DNA of 64,000 bases from Byssochlamys sp. IMV 00236 (Eukaryota > Ascomycota > Eurotiomycetes > Eurotiales > Thermoascaceae). The notes under the pieces were generated by a model. The model searched no databases and was not told the origin of the DNA. It saw only the letters and a program-made list of their open reading frames with translations. The stretch covers positions 1 to 64,000 of the forward strand of contig MSJH02000637.1 in the NCBI GenBank assembly GCA_001931875.2, in the 5' to 3' direction. Shown piece after piece: positions 1-11,028 of the stretch. The position numbers were made by a program, and so were the translations under genes. The stretch's first letter is position 1. Each line of letters starts with the position of its first letter.

Positions 1-139
1 AGAGGGTCGTAATAATATCTCGTATTCTGCACGCTCTGTGACGAATCCTTCGTAACCTTGCCGATATGCTCCCACTTATCATCAGGCAGGAGAACCACTA
101 CCATGGCTTCGTGTGTCACGCACCGCATATTGTCTTCGA
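1..139 (-). CDS. Partial exon of an unidentified gene running off the left edge
   Basis: A minus-strand frame stays open from a possible splice acceptor (CTCCAG at 140-145 on the minus strand) to the window edge. It reads VEDNMRCVTHEAM, then a hydrophobic and charged stretch ending near NTRYYYDP. The frame is closed upstream by a TAA, so translation would have to enter by splicing or start at the ATG at 128. Composition looks coding rather than random, but about 46 codons are too few to recognise a family. It could be the 5' part of a gene lying to the left, in tandem with the NLR gene. It may also be chance. Confidence 0.3.
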
Positions 140-1121
140 CTGGAGATAATAGATCGCTTTATGCCTGGAGGATTAGTACCGATGAATTAGGTATGATCCC
201 CCCTGCCATCTCCTAGATCATCCTGTCATCATACACCACTTGCGCTTCATCGTCATTGTGCTTGACGAAATCATCCCTTATCATCGCTAGGTTTTCTAAA
301 GCGATGAGATGGAATTTTCTGCTTGAGATTTTAACCCTGATCGTTTCCAGCTTCGACAAGAGGACTCTTGTGAGCATCTCGGGCAAGATTGGCCTGTCAA
401 GGGACCACCTACCGCGCCTGAGCCGTCGATTACGTATCGCTATCCCCTTGGCTGTTATCTGCTTGTTTTATTTCTGCCGTTGTACAGTCTTTTGATACAA
501 AATATCATTAAGTTTGGCACAAGGTGTTCTCAAATCTGTCAACTGGATGAGTAATCATGCCTTTAAACAGTAAGGCAAGGCTATAAGCGCGCGGCTATCT
601 GAGTTTTCTAGCGTCCCCACCGTAAATAGCTTATTTTGACCACATATTGACGGTGCGAACGGACCGGCCCCACATATCCAATCGTATCGCGGATTGGACA
701 TCTAGAGGTCTTGAGAGGGGAATGTACTCCATATAATGTACTCTAAACCCATAGACCTTTTATAAATACGGTTAACCTTATCTCTGATACGTTGCTGGAT
801 TGTATAGTTTGAGAAGTATCGTTCCTAACATGGCTGTAATACTAAGCAGCTTCCGGAATTATTGAATTAATGCAAAGTTTACAGTTGCATTCGAAGGATT
901 GTGTTTATTCAAGCTCTTGAGATTGTATAAACCTAATGCGAGCATAGTCGAGCTATCGCAATTTTGTAGGAAGGTTCATCGCATGCGACTCTATTCTCTT
1001 CGATTGCAATTTGGCTCGGGTAGTCATAAATATGAAATTGACACAAACGGAAAGCAGGAAGCAAACCAGCCAAGATACCATAGAAATAAGTATGTGGAAT
1101 AAAGTAATAGGTCGGATCTCA
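140..1121. other. Intergenic, no gene seen
   Basis: About 980 bp downstream of the NLR gene. Only short, unlikely frames are present and both strands are broken by stops. It presumably holds the 3' UTR of the NLR gene. I see no RNA gene or repeat. Confidence 0.6.
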
Positions 1122-4100
1122 TCAACGAGCCCAAAAGGCAACAATGTCGTCAAAGTCCTTCGTGTTCAAGGTCTTCACATCTCGATCGTCCTTGGTAATC
1201 TCCTTTCTCAGTCGCCAGGCAACTTTAAGAGCAATGGATGCTTTTTGCATCTTGCCTGTCGCTTCGAACAATTTACCCTTGAGAAAAGTAGTGCGAGCAA
1301 TCTCATTCTTGTGTGCACTCGGGTCGACAGACCAGATGTCTAGCGCCTCGTTGATCATGGCACTAAGAAGGGGGTCAGAGAAACATTTAGCTACCTAGCT
1401 GAATGTGGCAGCACTTACATTGCCTCTTCGTTCCGACCTAAGCGTATAAGATGTTCACCAATCTTATGAGAAACATTTGCGGTGTAGAAATCTTTATCGC
1501 CCACCGTCGCGCGCATGTGGTGCCACGCTCTTTGGTGGTATTCAAAACTTTCGTCCCATTGATTCTGCACGGCACGCAGGTTGCCAAGTGCATAAAGAAT
1601 CAATCCAGTGCGGGCCGACTCCCTGTCGTTCTTGCCCAAGGCTTTTTCTCTGCCCGCCAAGCTGTCCAGGAGAAGCGTGTTGCATTCTTCAAGCTTGCCC
1701 TGCGCAAGAAGAGCCCAGCTTAGATTGGCCTCTCCCGACCGGGGTATGTAGTTGCCGAAAGCCTTGCGCATCCGCAAAGCCTCTTTGAGATCAGCCTCGC
1801 CTTCCTCGTACCTCTTATCCTGAATCCGCGAGATCCCTCGCTCCGCATAGGCGAGATATAGTCTCTCGTCTTGAGTTCCCAGCTCGCTGCAGATCTTGTA
1901 AACGAGGTTAAAAGAACATTCCTTGTACTTGCGACTTGTATCAAAATCGCTTGCATCCATGGCTATGGATCCTAAGCAGAAGTAGATGTCTGCAAGCAAG
2001 GAATCCCGATCAGCGTGTGTTGAGGACTCGCAGATACTGAGAGCGGTTTCGAAGAAACCATCGAAGTGTTTTGTTCGTCCACGCTCTTTTTGATACCTAG
2101 TGATATTAGACAATAGAGCAAGGGAAATGCCTAAATATCGTATACTCACCATGCAGCCTCACTTAGTAGATTCGCAAAGAGCAACGTGGTATCCTCAGAG
2201 AGACCTGGAATGGCTGACCAGAGCTGATGTATCCTTAGAACATGTGGGTAAATGGCCGCACAAACAGGCCACCTTTCAACATGTAATCTGCCACCCATTG
2301 ATTTTGGCCGGGGTAGCTCTGGTTCCTTCGATGGTTTTGGCATAGCCGATGGCCAGTAGGCCCAAAGGAGTCGCACTACTTGGTCAAACAGGAATTGCTT
2401 CTTCGTAACATCCATCGTTGCCAAGATCACATCTTGTACGATACGATGGACAGATATCTGCTGCTTTTGCTTATCCCTCTGGACCAAAGATGACTGGATG
2501 AGGTCGGTTCGAGCGTCAATGTAGTTACCCTTCTTGAACTGTGTGCCTTCGGAAAGCAGCACCACTGAGGCTTCCACCAATAGATCTTCTGCAATGACAT
2601 CTGGATCGAGAAATGAAATCAGCTCTAACATCTTTCGCGCTTGAGGCTTCAGTTTCTCAAATGCCCAAACAGTGGAGAGACTGTGACGATATGTGATCAA
2701 ACTGGTATCAAACTTGGTCTCGTAGAGACTAGCATGTTCTTCACGATCCGCGTATAACTCGAAGAACTCTGGCAAGGTGAGATCCTGTCGACGGATGATC
2801 CCTGCCATCTGAGAGATGGCAAGAGGGACACCACCAAGGGCATTGGAGATTCGTCGTGCTGTATCATCCGACTCGTTTGAAAGGGTGGTGAGATGGTTGA
2901 AGAGGGATAGGCTGTCTTGTTCCGAAAGTGGACCAAGATCCAACCCTGAAGGGTTTCTCGTAAACATGGTTTTAGCTAACGGGTCGCGGCTAGTGATAAG
3001 AATCGATCCACTACCCTGAGGCCAGTAGTCCGCCAGGATTATCGGGTCGTCTGCGTTGTCGAATATAAGCAACCAAGTCGCTTCTGATCTAGCTTCACCG
3101 GGTTGGGCGAATTCATCAGTCCCTGACAGATGCTTTCGAGGATTACAGAGCCATCCTTTCACAATTTCTCTGCTGACAACCTGACTCTTGCACTCGGATG
3201 GATCTTCCAGTCCTAGTGCCAACGAAATTTGCTGGTAATGGTGGTCAAGCTTCGCAATCTCATCTGCCACAACCCAGAACACTGCGTCAAAGGAAGCTTT
3301 GTGACGTTTACAGAACTCGCGGGCTATTTCCGTTTTTCCAATCCCCCCAAATCCACACAGTGCAAATTGTCGTAGAGCGGTGCCTGAAGCTGCTGTCATT
3401 ATGTTCTTTGAGGGCAAGAGCTCCGTCGCAAGACGCTCCAATATATCTTCTCGACCACAGAAATCATCATTTGCCGAATGTGTATTGAGGAGAAGACATG
3501 GCAAGTGAAGGGTTTTCACAATCTCCGTATTTACTGATGCAGGATATACCAGCTCAAACCCGGACAGAGATGTCCCTTCTGTTGCCTTGTTCGAAGGCCA
3601 CTCTGTTGCATTATTCGACGGCCATTCAGTAGGTTCCAATCGTTTAACTAATAAATATTAGAATCGTAACTTCGTAAAACGCGGGTGTTAAGCTCGCCTT
3701 TAGGTGGTATTTCACTCATTGTTGGCGAGTACGCACTCATCGTGGCATATTGGTATTCCTCTGAGGACCATCAGCACCATTCCGCAACGTTCCGATACAT
3801 TCATAGCTTACGCTCCTCGAGTCGAAGTGCAACAAGATGCACTGCGCTATGTAAGGTCTTGTAGATGAAGTTGACGAGCTCTTGTAAGCCTTCGCCACCA
3901 ACGCTCTTGGAGAAATGACATGTATCGTGATGATTGAGATTGAGCCCAACGACTGTTTCCATTGGGGCACGAGTTGAGCAAGCTTCACGATCGACCAACT
4001 ATGTTCCTACTTAGTGTTTATGATGCGACAAGGGCTTGAATACTGACTTGCTGGTACTTTTGGCGCAATGGTGTTGAGCTATTTTTCGTTTCTCTCAACT

Positions 4101-4835
4101 CATAGACAGATAGAATAGGGGTACGAAACGAGATTCCCTCGAATCTGTCTGCAAGATCGAGCAGAATGGCTCCTTCCTGCTCAATATTTCCATGCGGTAT
4201 TTTCAGGCTCCTACCAGTCGTTGCTTCCAAGATATCTCTAAACCGAGTCGATGTCGTGGTCTTGTCGCCGTAACGATGCGGAGTGCTTAGGAAGATAACA
4301 CCAGCTATAGCATTGACAATCGAGCCATACTTGGGAAACTGTTTGTTGGATACGCACAAAGCCTGTTTTACTACAATGCCACCTAGGCTGTGGCAGACTA
4401 TCAGAATTGGCCTCTTGCTGATCTAGAAAGGGCACGTCAGCTCGAACGAGCAAATATGGGCTGCATCACTCACCGGATCTGTATTCGATTGCGATCGCGC
4501 ATCACTCAAGTTTTGGAGAAGGTCATAACCCAGCATCAAAATCGACTCCCATGACGGTTTGGTGCCCGCAAATGGCGACGCATATTCGTACGCGAGGATG
4601 CGTGCGCCAGACCCGGAGGGTAGCGTGGAGAGCCATTCTTGGTCAGCAAATGGCCACTTCCCCGGTGATACAGTTCCGATACCAGGGACGAGTATAATGC
4701 TAGACTTGAGCATAAGCTGGAGTCCTCAAATGCCAGATCGTAGGTCTCTTACTCGAGGCCCTCGTGAGATGTATCAGCTGGATCCCGTAGTATCTGAAGG
4801 TGGCCGGTAGTCCCGAAGCTTGTCGTTGTGGCCAT
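1122..4835 (-). CDS. NOD-like receptor: SesB-like alpha/beta hydrolase, NB-ARC and TPR repeats
   Basis: Seven exons joined in phase: 4835-4753, 4699-4474, 4422-4048, 3998-3812, 3647-2150, 2096-1419, 1362-1122, giving 1095 aa. Residues about 28-290 form an alpha/beta hydrolase of the SesB type: a DIILVPGIGT first strand and the nucleophile elbow CHSLGG with Ser115, followed by the STPH motif. Residues about 340-690 are NB-ARC: P-loop GFGGIGKT (about 389-396), Walker B LLIFDNADD, GSILITSRDP and GGVPLA. The rest is TPR repeats of the roughly 42-residue type. Fungal NLRs of this layout are linked to heterokaryon incompatibility and non-self recognition; the TPRs are thought to sense ligand and the hydrolase to act as effector. 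The ATG at 4835 is preferred over the one at 4713 because the extra 53-bp intron joins GA|C in frame and restores the first hydrolase strand. All key residues seen are intact. Confidence 0.88.
3575..3640 (-). repeat. Tandem 24-bp repeat in the NLR linker
   Basis: Just after the fourth intron of the NLR gene, a 24-bp unit is repeated about 2.5 times; compare 3579-3598 with 3603-3622. It encodes TEWPSNNA and TEWPSNKA in succession. It sits in the linker between hydrolase and NB-ARC domains. Such units can expand or contract by slippage. Confidence 0.7.
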
Positions 4836-5423
4836 GGCTAGATCCTACTAATGAGTGCGATATTTTAAGATGAGATGAGGGAGAATTTTGGCTTGGATGG
4901 TGCTGTTAGAGGGGTAATGGAGTCGTGGGGGCCGTTTATCTTTCCTTGCGCGTTTCATACAGGGATCTGGGGCGGGGGGGCCCTGCACCTTCAGCGGCGG
5001 CATCCAGTCACACATATTTATTGCGCCAGTACTAATCTACAACGGGCAGCTCACTCTAAACATCTGTAACCTGTACATGAAGCTCGTTACTCCAAGTGCT
5101 GAGTCTGGCACGCACTATTAAACTAGCGCAACACATAGCTCGCGCTGGCGACCTGGTGCTTTGCTCAGCCTCTCCCTCCGCTATGATAAATATAACCCGA
5201 AGTACCGACAATGCGCAAGATACAATATAGGTAGTGTAGAGGGCAGTGGCGCCAGCCTCTACCTTGATACTCAGTCTGTTCGGTGTCTCTGCTTGCGCGT
5301 ATATGCCTCATGTGAGTATGCTACCGGTATGTTAGTGATACACGTACGACATGGAGCGTAGAAAGACCACACGTAAGAACCCATCCTTATTGCTTGTCAA
5401 GAATTCTGTGACCTAACTTAGCC
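4836..5423. promoter_or_regulatory. Divergent promoter region between NLR and CorA-like genes
   Basis: 588 bp between two start codons pointing away from each other. It must hold both 5' UTRs and promoters. A G-run (4970-4979) is the only striking local feature. No gene is seen. Confidence 0.5.
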
Positions 5424-7228
5424 ATGACAGTTTCACCCGAAAATTACGCCCGCGCGATCGTCTCACTGTCAAGACGATATTCGAGTACATCTGCCTTCCC
5501 GGGAAACAATTATGTCGACATTGGAGGGTGGATGCTACAGGATCATAGTCTTCTCAATTCTGAAAAACCGGAAGGAGATGGCGCTCTTTTCGCTTCCAGG
5601 TCCAAACAGTCTCACGATCTAGTCGTGGTATACAACAGTGGGGAGAGGAGGTGGGGTATGCAACAATATACTCAAGAGCAACATGAAGCCTTTTCCGCTA
5701 CCACCTCTTTTCCAGCCGGAGGACCGGGGCAAATAGTCTTCATTCGAGGCTTCATATCGCCGTCGTGGGTATCAGCTATTGGAAGCAAATACAACATCGA
5801 TCCAGAGTTCTTCAAGCGACACATGGATTTTCTTTCGGCGAGCATTGACAGACATTCCTTCAGCTCACCATTTCTTGCTAGTTCCTCAAAGAATATGTTT
5901 CGACTGTGTGTGAGCACTCTTCTTCATCGCGACGATTTCGGCGGACAGGATATCCAGTCACAGCGGTCAGATCAATCTATTGCACTCGGGGCATACAAGA
6001 TACATCAGCTCGGTTCTTCTAAAGTCTGCTGTGGAGATTCTATGGTACGGGAGTACTCCACAGTATGCCCGAGCTTTTCCATCATCGAACAGTGGATCTC
6101 ACTCTACATTGCTAAGTCAGATAAAGGTTGGGCTGGTAAGAGTCTCACGCCGTATACCACGAGGAAAGCATTCGCTGATACGCGCGTTCAGTCATTGCAT
6201 GGATGGATCAAGGTAGACCCTTGGAACAATCTCCTCCGGGACCATGGACGAGTCACGTCGAATCCAAGGCTACACCATTACCCATCATCCAACATCATCC
6301 CAAGATGGCATTTCGAACCACCACCAATCGTTTAGATCCAGATGCGAATGCTTCGGCAGAAGTACAGCAAAGCACGGCTATCCTTCCCCTGCAGTACGAT
6401 TCATTGGTCGCTCTTGTTGACCTTGCCCGTCGCGCACCCCATGATCCGCTTTCCATGTGCATCCCATTATTTGCGCATGCGGCTTTTTCCGAAGTTCAGT
6501 TCTTGAATCTTATGGAGTCCAGAATCCAAATGCAGATAAACACAATAGTTGATGGTGTTCTACCTGACACGTTGGGAACTCTACAATACTTCTCTAATAT
6601 CCTTGACCGCCATGCACAGCAGCTGAAAGATAGCATTCACGGACTCTGTAGGTTGGCTGAGAGAGGTAGCCAAGGACCGAATGGAGACAAGGCGGAAAGG
6701 CCGATGTCGAAAGGTGCGGTGTCCCCTGGTCTCGGTTTGGGCACGCGCTGGCAGGGTTCAGAGACCGAGGCAGCCAGAAAAGTTTCATCTAGTAGTAACG
6801 ATGGTCCCTTTACAACAAAAGGCGTCTTGCAAGACTATGAACACCTCCATGCTCATTGCGTTGACTTGTCGAGAATGTGCACTCGGGGCATAACTCTCGC
6901 AATGAACAAGGCCACGATTGAGGAATCGCGCAAAGCTATTGAGCAGTCTGAGCGACTCAAGAAGTTAACTTTGCTTGCGACGCTCTTCATCCCTCTTAAC
7001 TTCACTTCCAGCTTGATGGGCATGAATATTGATGTCCTGGTGCAAAACGCAGTAAATTTTTGGTGGTTCTTCGTTTTGTGCGTTCCCATCACTCTATTCG
7101 CTTACGCATTTTATCTCTGGGACCTTCGCGTTCTGAGGCGGTGTTGGATGATGCTTTGGAAAGGATGCCGCTATGTTAGACGAGACGTGACGATTGCAAG
7201 TGAGAAAGATCCGAGTCATATTGTATGA
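5424..7228 (+). CDS. CorA-like divalent cation transporter-type membrane protein
   Basis: Two exons, 5424-6135 and 6192-7228, joined in phase 1 (G|TC) across a 56-bp GTAAGA...CAG intron; 582 aa. Without the intron the locus looks like two overlapping ORFs. The N-terminal half is a soluble region I cannot name. The C-terminal part has a long helical stretch and two membrane helices, about residues 496-516 and 526-546, with the CorA signature GMN at the end of the first (about 514-516). CorA family proteins are pentameric Mg2+ channels; fungi also hold many divergent members of unknown role, and this is one. A low-complexity Ser/Gly region precedes the helical stalk. The gene is divergent from the NLR gene. 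The family call is firm; transport activity is inferred. Confidence 0.82.
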
Positions 7229-7733
7229 CCTTGATGTTTCATAACTGTTAATAACATATTTAATACTTTTACCGATGATAAGAACATTTGCGAAGTACTT
7301 TTAGAAAGGAGGGGCGCGGTTCTGGGGGCTGCCTGCCTGGTGCACTAGGTACCTAGTTACGCCTTCTGGTGTAGAATCAACCCTGACTCTCTTTGATTGA
7401 ATGGGGCGCAACACTCACTGAATCTAGAGTCCAGAATTCCTTCAGACCAGACACTTGGTTCTCGTTGCGTTCCATTGTTTTGGGGGCCTCTCTAGTGCAA
7501 CATCGCATGGCTGGAGAACTAACTAGCCAGCGCGGGGTAATGGCGAACCTATCTAGTGTGGAGATTGCGACTGTGTCGCAAAACTCACCAGCATCCTTTA
7601 TGAACCAAAATATCCGACTTTAATACAGATAGATAGCACTACCAGTTGCAACTTACAACCCAGATTCTAACTCAAACTCATCTCTTCCTCGGTACACTGC
7701 TGGTTGCGGTCACTTAGCCTTCATTCACTAATC
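7229..7733. other. Intergenic, no gene seen
   Basis: About 500 bp between same-strand genes; presumably the 3' UTR of the CorA-like gene and the promoter of the HAD gene. Nothing else recognised. Confidence 0.5.
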
Positions 7734-8674
7734 ATGGCCCCTCTCGAGACAGAGTAAATACCCTCCAACAGAGGACATTTCTGTTACCCTTATTATGATC
7801 ATAATTGGTCTTTGATGTGTGCATAAGGCTCTAAAACTTGAAGCTAACGAATGCTACCAGCTTCCCTCCGATTCGCGCCTGCATTTTCGACATGGACGGC
7901 CTTCTCATCAACACCGAAGACATAATCACCCAGTCTATGAATAAACTTCTTGAAAAGTATGCGAGACCGCCGTTGACACAGTCGATTCGAGCCCAGCTCA
8001 TGGGTGTGACGGATTCCACAAACGGCGATGTGTTCCACAACTGGGCCAAGTTGCCAATTTCCCGCGAGCAATTTGCCCGTGAATCGGCTGAGCAGATGAG
8101 ACTGCATTTTCCGGATTGTAGGCCCCTGCCTGGCGCGGAGGAGATTCTGGCGAATCTCAGTCGTGCGCGTAATGAGTCTGGGGAAAAGATTGAGCTAGCA
8201 TTGGCATCCAGTACCAAGAGCCGCAGCTACGAATTGAAAACTTCGAGTCCGGAAACTAAACGACTGATCGACTTCTTCCAGCCCGACAGGATAGTCCTAG
8301 GTGACGACCCGCGGGTTCCACAGGGCCGAGGAAAGCCAGCGCCTGACATATATTTGGTCGCGTTGCAGTCATTGAACTCGATGCAGGACTCTGGCAAAAA
8401 GCCGATCTTGCCCAATGAATGTTTGGTCTTCGAAGATAGCGTAGCCGGGGTAGAAGCTGGAAGACGGGCTGGAATGAGGGTTATTTGGGTACCCCATCCA
8501 GATTTAATGGTCGAGTATCAGGCGAGGAAGAAGGATGTTCTGGCCGGGAGAACGGGAATGATCGAGGTTGGAGACAACTGGCAGCTAGGAGAGATTGATG
8601 ACGGCTGGGCCGAGAGTATACCAAATTTGGAACACTTCGACTATAAGAAGTATGGCATTAGAATACTGTCCTAG
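7734..8674 (+). CDS. HAD-superfamily phosphatase (pseudouridine-5-phosphatase / DOG1-like)
   Basis: Two exons, 7734-7753 and 7861-8674; the 107-bp intron (GTAAAT...CAG) joins GA|C in phase and gives the natural N-terminus MAPLETDFPPIR; 277 aa. HAD motif I is FDMDGLL with nucleophile Asp17 and Asp19, motif II lies in ASST, motif III is the Lys of GKPAPDIY, and motif IV is VFEDSVAG. The insert between motifs I and II is a helical cap of subclass I. Members dephosphorylate small sugar or nucleotide phosphates such as pseudouridine-5'-phosphate or 2-deoxyglucose-6-phosphate; substrate cannot be told from sequence. Expected to be cytosolic. A first exon of only 20 nt is easy to miss. Confidence 0.88.
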
Positions 8675-9651
8675 GTCATTTTATGAAAATTACCCCATTT
8701 CCATTTGGTCTATCCATGGAAAGATGGAATTCATTCCCACGGCAGAGGGCGGTTGGTGATTAAGGCCTGTGTTTAAAAATAACATATGAAGCGTATTATA
8801 CAGTACAAGGCTTCCTAGGCGAGCCCACGGTGAGGCAGATGATTCTTGGTATAATTATTGGGATTGATTGATTTAGTAAGTATCTATCTGAATTAGTAGT
8901 TAGCTACAGTTTAACTATTAGATCTAGGCAGACCCTTTTTGAAAAAAATAGCCTAGCGCCAATAATTTAGGGGATTTTATGTTTTTGCCTGAGCTCTAAG
9001 GCACAAAATCGTCAAGTGTAACAGGTATCCAGCTTCTTGTTACACCTGAGCGGAGTAAGCGCAGTCTTATCTCGAGCCTCGTACTCGAGTCAGGGTAGAA
9101 TCAATAAATCTTACCTCTGAGTTCTAGTAGTCGCATTATGAGCTAGCAGCGTAGTGCAGCAGGACCCGCTGTGATCTGTTATCTGTGTTTGCAATAAATG
9201 TGGGCGATAATGGCTTTGAGACTGCGACCGCGATATATTGTCAGCTTTATGGGTAGATTCATTCCTTGCCTTGACTGCATTAAGAGGTTCCAATATAACC
9301 GTAGTGGATGCCGGTAATCGGAGAATTTACTGTACAATTGTGACTTCCGGATATTATACAAAAAAGTCAACCCCATTACTAATATAGGTCCCGATCACAT
9401 CTCAAACCACCACCTAATGTCATTATTATCTGTTTACAGATGGAAATGCTGAACTATAAAAGATTGCCAACAGATATCATTCGACCCGTGGTTGACCAGA
9501 GATCTACATGATCTACAACACATAGCGCAAGACTAAATCGACCGGTTGAAGTTCCGACTTGCCACCAACGCAACCCACTCAGCGTCAACTTAACTGCTTC
9601 CCTGCATCAGCCTGAAATTTTTTTTTCTATCTATCACAAACTCGACCAACC
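8675..9651. other. Intergenic, no gene seen
   Basis: 977 bp of AT-rich sequence. It holds an 8-bp inverted repeat (GTGTAACA at 9016-9023 and TGTTACAC at 9038-9045) and a TATA-like site near the next gene. No coding frame is convincing. Confidence 0.5.
9455..9462 (+). promoter_or_regulatory. TATA-like box upstream of the Dabb gene
   Basis: TATAAAAG lies about 190 bp before the ATG at 9652. Position and sequence fit a core promoter element; no transcription start was measured. Confidence 0.35.
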
Positions 9652-10226
9652 ATGGTGGCAAGTCGATACCTGTTGATTGGCTGTCTCCTTATCCTAGCTA
9701 TTGCCAGTTTCACTTGGCTTTCGCCTCTCTCATCATCACCGCCAGCTTCCGCTACGGTAGTCACTCACATTGTGCTGTTTCAGTTCCAGAAAACTGCCAG
9801 TGCAGAGAGTATCAAAGATGCAAGTTGGCCTTATCTACATGAAAGATGAGACGGGAAGGGATTGCTAACTGGATATATTCAGGTTCTTACCCGTCTCGCC
9901 GCTCTGAAAGACCAATGTATCCATCCGTCAACGCAGAAGCCGTATATTCTGTCCTTAAAAGGCGGCACTGATAACTCCCCGGAAAGATTACAGGTATGCC
10001 CTCCCGCGTACTTCCTATATTTCATGGATATATATCGTGCTAATCTCCGGTATTATGACGGGTACAGGGAGGCATGACTCATGCATTTATTATGGAGTTT
10101 GCAAACACCGAGGATCGAGACTATTATGTTCAGAAGGATCCTATTCATCTGGGCTTTATAAAAGTTGCGGGGGAAATCCTTGAAAAAACTCAAATTGTGG
10201 ATTTTATAGATGGTGTATTTGTATAG
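9652..10226 (+). CDS. Membrane-anchored stress-responsive A/B barrel (Dabb) protein
   Basis: Three exons, 9652-9819, 9883-9993 and 10068-10226; 145 aa. The first intron starts GCAAGT and ends CAG; only this GC-AG reading joins the frame (KD|VLTRLAALKD) and matches the family. The second intron is a normal GTATGC...CAG. Residues about 7-25 form a hydrophobic signal anchor, followed by a Ser/Pro-rich spacer. Residues 36-145 are a Dabb domain: VVTHIVLFQF first strand, ALKDQC helix, THAFIMEF and EDRDYYVQKDP. Dabb folds form small dimeric alpha/beta barrels in stress proteins and some cyclases. The exact role here is unknown; the anchor suggests a membrane or secreted location. Confidence 0.85.
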
Positions 10227-10699
10227 CGGGTTATAGCGCATTAGAGCGAGGGGCAAGCTGGGCCGTCTATTCTTGCCTGTATACAGGTAGAGGGGCTATT
10301 GGGACTTTGACAGTGAAATCTGTATTCCCTCTTCATGATACCGAATGCTAGTCGATTAGAGTTGTCATCTAGAACTTTGTGAGTATCATCGACGTCACTC
10401 TTCGGGTACCAAGAATGTCTAGGTCACGCAACAAGGACCGGAAAGAATATATATCTCCAAGCCCAGGAATAAAAGAAACTATCATTAATGTAACGAAGAA
10501 CTTAGGAACGGTATAAAAAAAAGCTTGCGGAATAAATCACTTGGCGGCGATAGAAGCTATCTCAAAAGGGTCAAGATACCTTTTTTCTGGATTAACACAA
10601 TATCTCTTTGTCGATTGTTGACCGCTGGAGTTCTTTGCGAATGGTAATATCATGTCAAGACGCTCATTAGGCGAAACCGGAGTTGCCTACACAAGAAGC
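10227..10699. other. Intergenic, no gene seen
   Basis: About 470 bp between the Dabb gene and the first tRNA. No supportable frame or repeat. It includes the 3' UTR of the Dabb gene and the upstream region of the tRNA. Confidence 0.5.
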
Positions 10700-10771
10700 G
10701 CGTCGATGGTGTAGCGGTTCGCATACAACTCTTCCAAAGTTGTGATCCGGGTTCGACTCCCGGTCGACGCA
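10700..10771 (+). tRNA. tRNA-Gly (anticodon UCC), no intron
   Basis: Cloverleaf by eye: acceptor GCGTCGA pairs with TCGACGC, discriminator A; anticodon stem CAACT/AGTTG closes the 7-nt loop CTTCCAA with anticodon TCC; T-arm CCGGG-TTCGACT-CCCGG. The D stem is short and uses wobble pairs. A poly-T Pol III terminator follows at 10799-10816. Confidence 0.93.
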
Positions 10772-10798
10772 AATATCGAAATTCGACTTCGAATTACC

Positions 10799-10816
10799 TT
10801 TTTGCTTTTTTTTTTT
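10799..10816 (+). terminator. Pol III terminator of the tRNA-Gly gene
   Basis: Two T runs (TTTTT and a run of eleven T) lie 28 nt after the mature tRNA end, as expected for RNA polymerase III termination. Confidence 0.75.
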
Positions 10817-10859
10817 CCCCTTCCGTCTCTTCTTAAAGCCCATGCATCATTCAGTCTGA

Positions 10860-10900
10860 AGGGAAAAAAAAATAACCGAAGGGATTTTTTTTTGTTCCCT
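10860..10900. repeat. A/T-rich inverted repeat between the two tRNA genes
   Basis: AGGGAAAAAAAAA (10860-10872) faces TTTTTTTTTGTTCCCT (10885-10900), giving a near-perfect stem around a 12-nt loop. It lies between convergent tRNA genes. It could act as an additional Pol III stop for either strand, but may be chance in low-complexity sequence. Confidence 0.4.
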
Positions 10901-11011
10901 GAGATTAAAGCATAATAAATGACAATGAATATATCCTACTATACACTGTCCTAAGTAGTTACATGCGTAATAATCCTCTCTTATAGCAAAAACATTCATC
11001 CGATATGAACC

Positions 11012-11017
11012 AAAAAA
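11012..11017 (-). terminator. Pol III terminator of the minus-strand tRNA gene
   Basis: Six A on the plus strand (T on the minus) lie 12 nt beyond the mature 3' end of the minus-strand tRNA. Confidence 0.6.
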
Positions 11018-11028
11018 GGAATGTCACA

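Noticed and set aside
6203..6335. Apparent overlap of two ORFs in the CorA-like gene, suggesting a frameshift pseudogene
   Set aside because: A canonical GTAAGA...CAG intron at 6136-6191 joins the frames in phase, so the gene is intact.
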